Part shown: positions 7,009 through 14,154 of the stretch, one piece after another
Layout of the letters: every line of letters starts with the position of its first letter
How positions within the stretch are numbered: the stretch's first letter is position 1
NCBI GenBank assembly: GCA_900544175.1
Contig: UQUN01000027.1
Coordinates: forward strand, 1 to 34,828
Origin: an uncultured Alistipes sp.
GTDB taxonomy: Bacteria; Bacteroidota; Bacteroidia; Bacteroidales; UBA932
Direction of reading: 5' to 3'
DNA length: 34,828 bases
Made by a program: the position numbers and the translations under genes
Notes under the pieces: generated by a model
What the model saw: the letters and a program-made list of their open reading frames with translations, nothing else
Database searches by the model: none
Told to the model about the DNA's origin: nothing

Positions 7009-8157
7009 ATGACTGACGGAAACAGAACAATAATAGAAACCCCGAGACTGATGCTGCGCGAAATGACTCCGGCGGACCGGCCGGACCTGTGCATGATACT
7101 GCAGGACAAGGAGGTAATGTACGCCTACAACGGTCCGTTCTCCGATGAGGAGGTGAACGGGTGGCTGGAGCGGCAGACGGGACGGTACAGGGAATGGGGC
7201 TACGGCCTCTGGGCAGTAGTGCTGAAACAGACCGGAGAAATGATAGGCCAGTGCGGAGTGACCCGGCAGCTGTGGAACGGGGAAGAAATGCTGGAGGTCG
7301 GCTATCTGTTCCGGCACTCCCATTGGCACCAGGGCTACGCCACGGAAGCGGCCCGAGCCTGCATGGAATACGCCTTCAACGTCCTCGGGGCCTCAGAGGT
7401 CTGCTCCATCATCCGGGACAATAACATTCCCTCCCAGCAAGTGGCCCTGCGCAACGGCATGCGGAAAGCCGAAGGGGTGATGGTAAAGCATTACAGAGGT
7501 GCGGAAATGCCCCACTGGCTGTACTTGACGACAAGGGAAGAATTCAGCGGCAACGCCGGCGGCTGCACATGCCGCAACACAGGACGCGGCTCCGGAAAGG
7601 ACAGCAGAATCCTGACGGTACGCTATCAGGCACCCTGCGGAGAAATGCTCCTTGGCTCGCTCGGGAACAGGCTCTGCCTCTGCGACTGGACGCATGAGCT
7701 GCATCCGGGCCGAGTGGCGAACCGGCTTAGGAGAATACTCAAGGCGGAATCGGAGGACTGCGGGCAAATAAGCGGCGATACTCCGGGACAATCCGCACTT
7801 CCGGAAATCCTGCTCAGGACGGCCCGGGAACTGGACGAATATTTCCGTGGAGAGCGGAGGGATTTCGACATCCCCCTACTCCTGGCCGGCAGCGAGTTTC
7901 AAAAGCGCGTCTGGCAGCAGCTGCGGCACATACCCTACGGACAGACCGTATCCTATGGAAAACTGGCAGCGGCCATAGGTGCCCCGAAATCCGTCCGGGC
8001 AGTGGCCAATGCCAACGGTGCCAACGCCATCTCCATCATTCTGCCCTGCCACCGCGTCATCGGAAGCGACGGCAGCCTCACCGGCTACGGCGGAGGAATC
8101 GACACCAAACGCTACCTTTTAGAACTGGAATCCAATAAATCCAACAAGGCATTATGA
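7009..8157 (+). CDS. Fusion of GNAT N-acetyltransferase and methylated-DNA-cysteine methyltransferase
   Basis: 382 residues. The first part (about 1-180) is a RimJ/RimL-type GNAT: ETPRLMLREM, then EVGYLFRHSHWHQGYATEAARACMEYAF (acetyl-CoA-binding loop and helix), then NIPSQQVALRNGMRK. A cysteine/glycine-rich linker (GGCTCRNTGRGSGKDS) leads to the second part (about 200-375), an Ogt-type O6-methylguanine-DNA methyltransferase: FQKRVWQQLRHIPYGQTVSYG is the DNA-binding helix-turn-helix region and PCHRV (Cys347) is the suicidal methyl acceptor. GNAT domains acetylate amino groups of proteins or small molecules, while Ogt repairs alkylated DNA. Their fusion is unusual, and a shared substrate is not obvious. 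The start follows a consensus promoter. The stop overlaps the next ATG by 4 nt (ATGA), so the two genes are coupled. Confidence 0.9.
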   Translation: MTDGNRTIIETPRLMLREMTPADRPDLCMILQDKEVMYAYNGPFSDEEVNGWLERQTGRYREWGYGLWAVVLKQTGEMIGQCGVTRQLWNGEEMLEVGYLFRHSHWHQGYATEAARACMEYAFNVLGASEVCSIIRDNNIPSQQVALRNGMRKAEGVMVKHYRGAEMPHWLYLTTREEFSGNAGGCTCRNTGRGSGKDSRILTVRYQAPCGEMLLGSLGNRLCLCDWTHELHPGRVANRLRRILKAESEDCGQISGDTPGQSALPEILLRTARELDEYFRGERRDFDIPLLLAGSEFQKRVWQQLRHIPYGQTVSYGKLAAAIGAPKSVRAVANANGANAISIILPCHRVIGSDGSLTGYGGGIDTKRYLLELESNKSNKAL

Positions 8158-9092
8158 ACACGAATACTGCAATCACGGTGATATTCTTTTCACCGACACA
8201 TACTTCAAAGACTATTGCCGAGACCGTGGCTGCCGGAATGGCCCGTGCCCGTTGCGGCTCGGAAGGAAACGCAGAAGCCTCTGCCTCATGTTCAATGCTT
8301 GTCAGGACTATAGACCTGACCCTCGACAGGTCTTACGGGCCGATAATCCTGACTTCGGGCGAAACCGTAGTCCTCGGCGCACCGGTCTACGCGGGCAGGG
8401 TCGCACCGGAAGCAGTCCGGCGGCTCAAGCGCATCCAGGTAGCCGCAGGAGCATCCATACCGGCCGTAGTTACGGTGACCTACGGCAACCGGGACTATGA
8501 GGACGCGCTGGTCGAGCTCTACGACCTGGCCCTCTCGCTGGGTCTCACACCGTTCGCCGCTGGAGCCTTCATCGGAGAGCACAGCTACAGCACTCCCGGG
8601 ATGCCCGTGGCCGAGGGCCGTCCCGATTCCATGGACCTGGCCGATGCCAGCATCTTCGGAGGAGAGTGCGCCCGCAAACTGGAAAGCCCGGGAGCATTCG
8701 CGCCTTTCCACATCAAAGGAAACCGCCCGTACAAAGAACCGTCCCGTCCGGCGTCCTCCCCTGCAGCCGCACATCCCTCCGGTTCCGATACACCTGCAGT
8801 TCCCGCCATACATTCCGCCGCCACCGCAAATCCAGGCACGCCAGCCGTTCCCGCCGTACCTGTGACCGCAGACGGCTGCCCACTCTGCGGTGAATGCGCC
8901 GCCGTCTGCCCCACCGGAGCCATTGTCCTGGACTTCGACTCCATGAAAGTGCTGACCGATCCCTCCCTCTGCATCCGCTGCTGCGCCTGCGTCAAGGTCT
9001 GCCCCGCCGGAATGCGTACCTACAGCACCCCCTTCGCCGCCTTCCTCCACGAGCACTGCTCCGCCCGCCGCGAGCCGGAGACTTTCCTGTAA
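8154..9092 (+). CDS. EFR1-type flavodoxin-ferredoxin fusion protein
   Basis: 312 residues. The N-terminal flavodoxin-like domain (about 1-180) starts with VIFFSPTHTSKTIAETVA, the FMN phosphate loop, and has LGAPVYAGRVAP and TVTYGNRDYEDAL. A low-complexity Ala/Pro linker (about 195-240) follows. The C-terminal bacterial-type ferredoxin domain carries two 4Fe-4S motifs: CPLCGECAAVCP and CIRCCACVKVCP. Such EFR1-family proteins are expected to pass electrons between FMN and iron-sulphur clusters in the cytoplasm; the partner is unknown. It is translationally coupled (4-nt overlap) to the GNAT-methyltransferase fusion. The linker differs in composition from the domains around it and may vary between strains. 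Confidence 0.88.
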   Translation: MNTNTAITVIFFSPTHTSKTIAETVAAGMARARCGSEGNAEASASCSMLVRTIDLTLDRSYGPIILTSGETVVLGAPVYAGRVAPEAVRRLKRIQVAAGASIPAVVTVTYGNRDYEDALVELYDLALSLGLTPFAAGAFIGEHSYSTPGMPVAEGRPDSMDLADASIFGGECARKLESPGAFAPFHIKGNRPYKEPSRPASSPAAAHPSGSDTPAVPAIHSAATANPGTPAVPAVPVTADGCPLCGECAAVCPTGAIVLDFDSMKVLTDPSLCIRCCACVKVCPAGMRTYSTPFAAFLHEHCSARREPETFL

Positions 9093-9103
9093 ACAAAGCT
9101 CTT

Positions 9104-9177
9104 AACGAATTCACTTCGTGGCGCGCAGAGAAGAAAACATCCTTGCAAATCAGAGTGTACCCCGAAGTAAATTCGTT
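9104..9177. repeat. Inverted repeat with 15-bp arms and 44-nt loop
   Basis: The left arm AACGAATTCACTTCG (9104-9118) and right arm CGAAGTAAATTCGTT (9163-9177) pair at 14 of 15 positions, 11 nt after the stop codon of the ferredoxin fusion. There is no T-tract after the right arm, so it is not a standard terminator. It could be a processed mRNA end or a small palindromic repeat element. Confidence 0.75.
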
Positions 9178-9399
9178 CAATAATGCACTCAGCCCGGCCA
9201 CCACACAGTACCTTCTGAGCGTGGTTTAAGGACAACCGCTTCGAACTGCCGCCGACAGGTAGCGTCTTCCGTACCTTCCATCGAGAAAACATGCCATGCC
9301 CCCGTTCATCAGCATATGCAGCCCGACAGGAACCCATATGTTGAAATCCCACTCGACGTACATCTAACTGAAGTACAGAGCAGTGACAAAAAGACATCG

Positions 9400-9539
9400 T
9401 GTGTCAGTAGATTTTCAGTGGGTATGCATACTGTTACTGTAAAATTACGGACAGGGAACGGCCTGTTGATTTCAAGCGAGCCAGACTTCAGGCGTTGATG
9501 TGTACCTCATGTCCAACAAAGTGCGATTACAGAAATGCC
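9400..9539 (+). repeat. Dispersed intergenic repeat, copy B
   Basis: This is the inverted counterpart of 1-145. It contains the same blocks (GATTTT, GGTATGC, ACTGTTACTGTAAAATTACG, GGCCTGTTGATTTCAAGCGAG, TCCAACAAAGTGCG, ACAGAAAT). A 4-base gap lies after GGACA. Most differences are single bases. Confidence 0.85.
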
Positions 9540-9751
9540 TGATAATCAGATATTCTTGAAAAAGCATCTGCTGGACTTGTGAAGATATGGGGCAGAATGG
9601 CCGTTTGGTGGCGGAATATGCCGGGTCCAGCAAGCTGCTAAAACGTATATCCTTGATAATAAGCGGGATGATTTTTGGTGATATGCTGGACATTGCAAAA
9701 TGGCTGCGCATGAGACGCGATCTCCTCCTCACGACCGACCGTCTGCCGTAC

Positions 9752-9787
9752 CGGCACTGAATCGCGGAAATCTCTGCCGTTGCGGTG
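9752..9787 (+). repeat. 36-bp element shared with 34726-34761
   Basis: The block CGGCACTGAATCGCGGAAA, followed after three mismatching bases by CTGCCGTTGCGGTG, recurs inverted at 34726-34761 (33 of 36 identical). Weaker similarity (GGAGAA, TGC.ACA) continues for about 25 bases with a gap. Confidence 0.75.
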
Positions 9788-9838
9788 CGGGGTGGAGTGG
9801 AGAACCCTGCACAGTTGGCATGGCGAATGAGTTGCTGG

Positions 9839-10627
9839 TTAGACATTCTCACTCGAAAAATAGAGAAAGCCGCGGCTGTCGTGACGGATTCCGACGAGAC
9901 CCCAGTGCACGAAGAGCGAGAGCAAGTGAATGACCCGGCGGCGTGGAATCGTCACGCGGCGACATATCTGCGACAGGGTCAGGCCGGAGAAAGAAACCGG
10001 GAGAGCAGCGGTACCGGAAGCGCCGGAACAGGTACGGACTGCAGGTAAGCCGGACCGGGCCGACTGACGGGAGGTACCGCCGGAAGCAGCTGCGATGACG
10101 GCGAGCAGTTCCCTTTCCTGTTCCGTGAACGTCACCGAGACCCTGTATCCGGGACTCGGCGAGATTCTGCCCGCACTGCCGCCACGGCCATTGTCTGCCT
10201 CGCACCTCCACACCCCGATATGCACCGGTGAGGCCAGAATATTCTCATCCGCTATGCGCACGTAAGCCAGTTTCCGCCCGTCCTCTTCCTTCACCATCAC
10301 CGGCTTGCGCAGGGCCGGCTCCACCGAGGCAATCAGCACGGAACGGCCTTCCGGACGGTACACCCGCATCTCCACCTCGACCTCCGGGTCACAATAGACC
10401 TTTGCCGCAGCCTCCACCATGTAAATCTCCTCCTCGCTGCGCACCCCCGCGATACGCCCGTTGTCCTTGACCCCTATCAGCAGCCGCCCGCCTTCGGTAT
10501 TTGCAAAAGCCGAGAGCGACCGCGCAATCTTCCGCGAGTCCGAAACCTCGAACTTGAAATCCTGCCGGACGTGTTCGCCCTCAGCAATCAAAGACCGTAT
10601 GAACGACGTATCATCCCGCTGTTTCAT
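9839..10627 (-). CDS. AlbA_2 (Schlafen-type) domain protein
   Basis: 262 residues. The AlbA_2 domain (about 10-140) has the signature VRQDFKFEVSDSRKIARSLSAFANTEGGRLLIGVKDNGRIAGV. A less conserved region follows, with a low-complexity Ser/Gly stretch (about 185-210), and then a short helix-turn-helix-like C-terminal part (LTLSQICRRVTIPRRRVIHLLSLFVHWGLVGIRHD). It lacks the GHKL ATPase domain of the two other AlbA_2 proteins in this window. I expect a DNA- or nucleic-acid-binding regulator; the role is unknown. A perfect -7 box (TAAATTTG, minus strand 10639-10632) ends 4 nt before the ATG, implying a nearly leaderless mRNA. It is divergent from the AlbA_2 gene at 10763. Confidence 0.82.
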   Translation of the reverse strand: MKQRDDTSFIRSLIAEGEHVRQDFKFEVSDSRKIARSLSAFANTEGGRLLIGVKDNGRIAGVRSEEEIYMVEAAAKVYCDPEVEVEMRVYRPEGRSVLIASVEPALRKPVMVKEEDGRKLAYVRIADENILASPVHIGVWRCEADNGRGGSAGRISPSPGYRVSVTFTEQERELLAVIAAASGGTSRQSARSGLPAVRTCSGASGTAALPVSFSGLTLSQICRRVTIPRRRVIHLLSLFVHWGLVGIRHDSRGFLYFSSENV

Positions 10628-10631
10628 GGCA

Positions 10632-10639
10632 GCAAATTT
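10632..10639 (-). promoter_or_regulatory. -7 box of the 10627 gene
   Basis: TAAATTTG on the minus strand, a perfect TAnnTTTG, ends 4 nt before the ATG, so transcription should begin at or next to the start codon. Confidence 0.6.
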
Positions 10640-10696
10640 ACCATTTTCCTCTTTATTCGCTACATTTGACTACGCCGCATATACTGTAGCACTTCG

Positions 10697-10742
10697 GCAA
10701 AGTAAATAAATTTCCTTTGCACTCAGTTTCCGCGTATATTTG
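10697..10742 (+). promoter_or_regulatory. 24-bp palindromic operator plus promoter, second copy
   Basis: The palindrome at 10697-10720 has arms GCAAAG-T-AAAT and ATTT-C-CTTTGC; all bases pair except the central two and one position per arm. TATATTTG follows at 10735-10742. Arm sequence, centre spacing and the 38-nt distance to the -7 box all equal those at 3044-3089. The sequence between operator and -7 box differs, so this is not a simple duplication of the whole promoter. Confidence 0.75.
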
Positions 10743-10762
10743 CATAAACAGATACTCCAAGT

Positions 10763-12436
10763 ATGGACAAGAATACAAAATACACGCAACTGCTCAACGG
10801 GCAGATTCACTCTCTGAAAAAGGAGAATCAATATCTGGAATTCAAGTCCAATTATCAGAATGCCGACAAACTTGGAATATACATATCCGCACTCTCCAAC
10901 GGAGCCTGCCTGAACCATCAGGACTTCGGCTATCTGTATTTCGGCATAGAGGATGAAACTCTTGAAGTGACAGGAACCAGTTTTGATATCTCCAAACAGA
11001 AAGCGAAGGGCAATGAGGCTTTGGAGCTATACTTGCGCGGCATGATAAGTCCAAAGATAAATTTTACAATAGAAGAATTCAATTACGGCAATGACAACCG
11101 CTTCAGGATAGTCGTATTCAAAATACCCGCAGCCGCAAATGAACCTACCTGCTATATGGGCAAGCCGTGGATCAGGGTCGGCAGCCATACAACGGAAATG
11201 ACTCCATATACAGAATGGATGCGTGCTGTCTATAATACGAATATTGACTGGACAGCCCAGATTGTAGAAGGAGCCGGGCTGGAGGATCTTGACGAAGATG
11301 CCGTCAGACTGGCGAGGGAAGGTTACGGACAACGCTTTCCGGATTACGCGGAGATACTGCGCACGTGGGATGACACTGTATTTCTCGACAAGGCCGGACT
11401 GACTCAGGATGGACAGATAACCAGAGCCGCCATGCTCTTGGTGGGCAAACCGGAAAAGGCATACAAACTGCATCATATAGCACAGATGGACTGGAAATGC
11501 TTTCAGGACGGAGAGACTTTCAGTCAGCTGTTCACAATACCTTTTGTGAGGACGACCTCCGAGCTGATGCTCAAAATAAGGAACTACCGTTTCAAGATAT
11601 ATCCGCACAATTCTCTGATTCCGGCAGAAATATGGAAGTATGATACGCGCAGCATTCTCGAGGGACTGCACAACTGCATAGCTCATCAGGACTATACCCG
11701 GAATGAGAGGATAGTGGTGACTGAGGAAAAAGACAGGCTTACTTTTGAGAATGCAGGTAATTTCTATGACGGGAATTATGAACAATACGTGCTTGGGACC
11801 AAAACCCCGAAACGCTACCGCAATCCGTTCCTTATGAAGGCGATGGTAAATGTCAAGATGATAGACTCACAGGGATATGGAATTCATAATCTTTATGTCA
11901 GACAAAAGGAACGCTACCTCCCCATGCCGGACTATGACGGCACAGATGACTTACATGTGACAATGCACTTGCCAGGCTCAGTGATTGACGAGAACTACAG
12001 CCTGATTCTTATGGAGAACAATGACCTCAATCTTACTGAGACTATCCTTCTGGATCAGATTCAGAAAGGGAAGATTCCCAACGAAGAAGCAGTCATGATG
12101 CTTCGTAAGAAAAAACTGGTCGAAGGACGCAGGCCTCATTTGTTCGTCGCCAAAAAAGTAGCTCAGAAAATCAACCAGAAAGTAGAGTATTCGCGACACA
12201 AGGGATTGGACTCCAAATCTTGTGAAAGTCTGCTTATTAACTCTCTTAGAGACCACGGACAACTTACGCGGCAGGAAATCGACAAACTCTTGTGGCAAGT
12301 CCTGTCTGATCAATTGAATGAAAAACAGAAAAAGGCAAAAATAGGCAATTTGCTCAGCAAGTTGAGGATGAGCGGTGCAATATCCAACAGTACTTCGGGG
12401 AACAACTCTGTTTGGAGACTTTCCGACGACGAGTAA
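10763..12436 (+). CDS. AlbA_2/GHKL ATP-binding regulator
   Basis: 557 residues. The N-terminal AlbA_2 domain (about 15-150) has EFKSNYQNADKLGIYISALSNGACL...GYLYFGIEDE. A middle region includes ITRAAMLLVGKPEKA. A GHKL/HATPase_c_4-like segment (about 295-400) has RSILEGLHNCIAHQDY and DSQGYGIHNLY. The C-terminal part (about 440-557) is lysine-rich and helical, with ESLLINSLRDHGQLTRQEIDKLLW resembling a winged helix. It belongs to the same broad group as the 3107 product but is not a close paralogue. Its palindromic operator-promoter is shared with that gene. It is AT-richer by eye than the genes around it. The AlkD-like gene begins 50 nt downstream after a short tandem repeat and may be cotranscribed. 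Role inferred: autoregulated DNA-binding protein; the ligand is unknown. Confidence 0.82.
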   Translation: MDKNTKYTQLLNGQIHSLKKENQYLEFKSNYQNADKLGIYISALSNGACLNHQDFGYLYFGIEDETLEVTGTSFDISKQKAKGNEALELYLRGMISPKINFTIEEFNYGNDNRFRIVVFKIPAAANEPTCYMGKPWIRVGSHTTEMTPYTEWMRAVYNTNIDWTAQIVEGAGLEDLDEDAVRLAREGYGQRFPDYAEILRTWDDTVFLDKAGLTQDGQITRAAMLLVGKPEKAYKLHHIAQMDWKCFQDGETFSQLFTIPFVRTTSELMLKIRNYRFKIYPHNSLIPAEIWKYDTRSILEGLHNCIAHQDYTRNERIVVTEEKDRLTFENAGNFYDGNYEQYVLGTKTPKRYRNPFLMKAMVNVKMIDSQGYGIHNLYVRQKERYLPMPDYDGTDDLHVTMHLPGSVIDENYSLILMENNDLNLTETILLDQIQKGKIPNEEAVMMLRKKKLVEGRRPHLFVAKKVAQKINQKVEYSRHKGLDSKSCESLLINSLRDHGQLTRQEIDKLLWQVLSDQLNEKQKKAKIGNLLSKLRMSGAISNSTSGNNSVWRLSDDE

Positions 12437-12473
12437 ATTTAAGAGCGATTTAAGAGCGATTTAAGAGCGATTT
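12437..12473 (+). repeat. Three 11-nt tandem repeats after the AlbA_2 gene
   Basis: The unit ATTTAAGAGCG occurs three times perfectly (12437, 12448, 12459) and is followed by a partial ATTT. It starts directly after the TAA stop at 12434-12436 and lies 13 nt before the AlkD-like start. Since 11 is not a multiple of three, copy number would shift any reading through it. Confidence 0.95.
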
Positions 12474-12486
12474 ACACGATAAAACC

Positions 12487-13266
12487 ATGATTGATAGTGT
12501 TTTAAAGCAATATATTTCTAAAAGGTTCGTCAACGATGAGAAATATCGCCGGGGACACATCAGGATCATCAATCCGCTGCCGGGAACGTCGGTGCTCGGG
12601 CTGCACATCCCGGACATGAGGAAAGTTGCCTCACAGCTGGCAGCGTCCGATGATGGCGTGGGACTGATCGGACAGTTCGAGGCGGCTCCGGAACGCAGTC
12701 TGCACTACGAGGAGTACATGGTCTGGGGCATGATGCTGAACAGGATGAAACTGCCGCTGGAAGAGCGTCTCAACAGACTGAGAGCATTTGTCCCGCACAT
12801 CGACAACTGGGCGGTGTGCGACTGTGTCTGCGCCGATGCCAGATGGGCCCGTCCGGACGGCAGGACCTGGGATTTCATCCGGCCGTACCTGTCCTCGGAC
12901 CGGGAGTTCGAAGTCCGCTTCGGCCTCATCCTGTACATGTCGCGGATGATGGAGGAAAGTTCGCTGCCGGAGATATTCAGGACAATGGAAAGTATTGACA
13001 TAGAGCATATCCATTCCGACTACCGGCAGGGTAAAGTCAGTAAGGACAACGTAGACCTGTGCCCCGGACTGACGGCAGGCAGACCGCCCTACTACGTCCG
13101 CATGGGCATGGCATGGCTCATGGCCACAGCTCTGGCAAAGTACCCCGACACCACCCGCAGCCTGCTGGCACATACCCGCCTGCCCGAAGACGTGCTCCGG
13201 CTATACGTCCGCAAGGCCCGCGAGTCCTTCCGCACCCGGGATATACCGCCGTTCCAGACCGTTTGA
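12487..13266 (+). CDS. AlkD-like DNA alkylation repair protein
   Basis: 259 residues, the usual length for the AlkD/HEAT-like DNA glycosylase family, which removes alkylated bases by wrapping DNA in HEAT-like helical repeats. Supporting segments are GTSVLGLHIPDMRKVASQLA near the N-terminus, HYEEYMVWGMML, IDNWAVCDCVCADARW (the family's Asn-Trp..Cys-Asp core), REFEVRFGLILYM and YYVRMGMAWLMATALAKYP. It lies 50 nt after an AlbA_2 gene. No separate strong promoter is seen, so cotranscription is likely. Whether this particular member is a glycosylase cannot be decided by eye. Confidence 0.82.
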   Translation: MIDSVLKQYISKRFVNDEKYRRGHIRIINPLPGTSVLGLHIPDMRKVASQLAASDDGVGLIGQFEAAPERSLHYEEYMVWGMMLNRMKLPLEERLNRLRAFVPHIDNWAVCDCVCADARWARPDGRTWDFIRPYLSSDREFEVRFGLILYMSRMMEESSLPEIFRTMESIDIEHIHSDYRQGKVSKDNVDLCPGLTAGRPPYYVRMGMAWLMATALAKYPDTTRSLLAHTRLPEDVLRLYVRKARESFRTRDIPPFQTV

Positions 13267-13320
13267 TGCTCCTGACAGGCAATTGCCGATGTTTTCTGCG
13301 GTTATTCCGTCATTTTTCCC

Positions 13321-13328
13321 TAAGTTTG
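13321..13328 (+). promoter_or_regulatory. -7 box of rsmA
   Basis: TAAGTTTG, a perfect TAnnTTTG, ends 9 nt before ATG 13338. It supports this start over any further upstream and implies a very short leader. Confidence 0.65.
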
Positions 13329-13337
13329 CATTCTGAA

Positions 13338-14135
13338 ATGAAAGTACGGGCAAAAAAACGGTTAGGACAGCATTTTCTCAATGACGAGAGCATCGCATAC
13401 AGAATCGTGGAGTCTCTTTTAGAGATGGATCCGCATGGAGCAGGGTGCTCGGTGCTGGAAGTAGGTCCCGGAATGGGAGTGCTGACCAAATACCTGCTTC
13501 AGGAGAAAGATCTGGATTTCAGGGCTGTGGAGATAGACGAGGAATCGGTGGAGTACCTGATTCAGAATTATCCGTATATCCGTCCACGACTCTATGAGGA
13601 AGATTTTCTGAGAATGGATCTCGGGGAAATATTCCCGGGCAGGCTCGCTGTCATCGGCAACTTCCCCTACAACATCTCCTCCCAGATATTCTTCAAGATA
13701 CTCGACCACAAGGACAGTATCCCATTTACTGTAGGCATGGTACAGAAAGAAGTTGCCGACAGGCTTGCATCCCCTCCGGGCAACAAAGCCTACGGCATCC
13801 TCTCCGTGCTCCTGCAGGCCTGGTACGACATCGACTATCTGTTCACCGTAGAGCCCGGATCCTTCAGCCCGCCTCCAAAAGTACGCTCTGCGGTAATCAG
13901 GATAAGACGCAATGACCGCACTGTCCTCGGCTGCGACGAGACTCTGTTCAGAAGAGTGGTCAAGACCTGCTTCAACATGCGCCGCAAGACAATACGCAAC
14001 TCCATAAAGCCCCTGACGGGAGAGTTTACCCTTACCGATACCGTCTCCCCTCTGCTGGACATGAGGCCGGAACAGCTTTCCGTAGAACAGTTCGTCAAGC
14101 TCACGCTGACACTTACACCCAACGTAAAATATTAA
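13338..14135 (+). CDS. rsmA: 16S rRNA adenine-N6,N6-dimethyltransferase RsmA (KsgA)
   Basis: 265 residues, normal for the family. RsmA uses SAM to dimethylate two adjacent adenines in the 3'-terminal helix of 16S rRNA during small-subunit maturation. Seen: KKRLGQHFLND at the N-terminus, the SAM-binding motif LEVGPGMGVLT (40-50), the acidic residue AVEIDEES, and the catalytic motif NFPY (108-111), followed by a C-terminal helical domain with CFNMRRKTIRNSI. The reading frame is open upstream to 13059, but that part lies inside the AlkD-like gene in another frame. The -7 box at 13321-13328 fixes the start at 13338. The GH109-like gene begins 19 nt downstream. Confidence 0.96.
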   Translation: MKVRAKKRLGQHFLNDESIAYRIVESLLEMDPHGAGCSVLEVGPGMGVLTKYLLQEKDLDFRAVEIDEESVEYLIQNYPYIRPRLYEEDFLRMDLGEIFPGRLAVIGNFPYNISSQIFFKILDHKDSIPFTVGMVQKEVADRLASPPGNKAYGILSVLLQAWYDIDYLFTVEPGSFSPPPKVRSAVIRIRRNDRTVLGCDETLFRRVVKTCFNMRRKTIRNSIKPLTGEFTLTDTVSPLLDMRPEQLSVEQFVKLTLTLTPNVKY

Positions 14136-14154
14136 CAACCAATATTTTTACAAT

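Larger units (their letters stand above)
9093..9838. other. Gene-free, repeat-containing interval
   Basis: No ORF here has recognisable domain content, a promoter or convincing codon structure. The interval holds an inverted repeat (9104-9177), copy B of the dispersed repeat (9400-9539) and a 36-bp element shared with the right end of the window (9752-9787). Candidate ORFs within it run through these repeats. Confidence 0.7.

Noticed and set aside
9472..9852. 126-residue minus-strand ORF in the gene-free interval
   Set aside because: It runs through the dispersed repeat and the 36-bp element and overlaps the end of the AlbA_2 gene; no domain or codon signal.
13059..13337. N-terminal extension of RsmA
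   Set aside because: It lies in another frame of the AlkD-like gene and before the TAAGTTTG box; the conserved start is at 13338.
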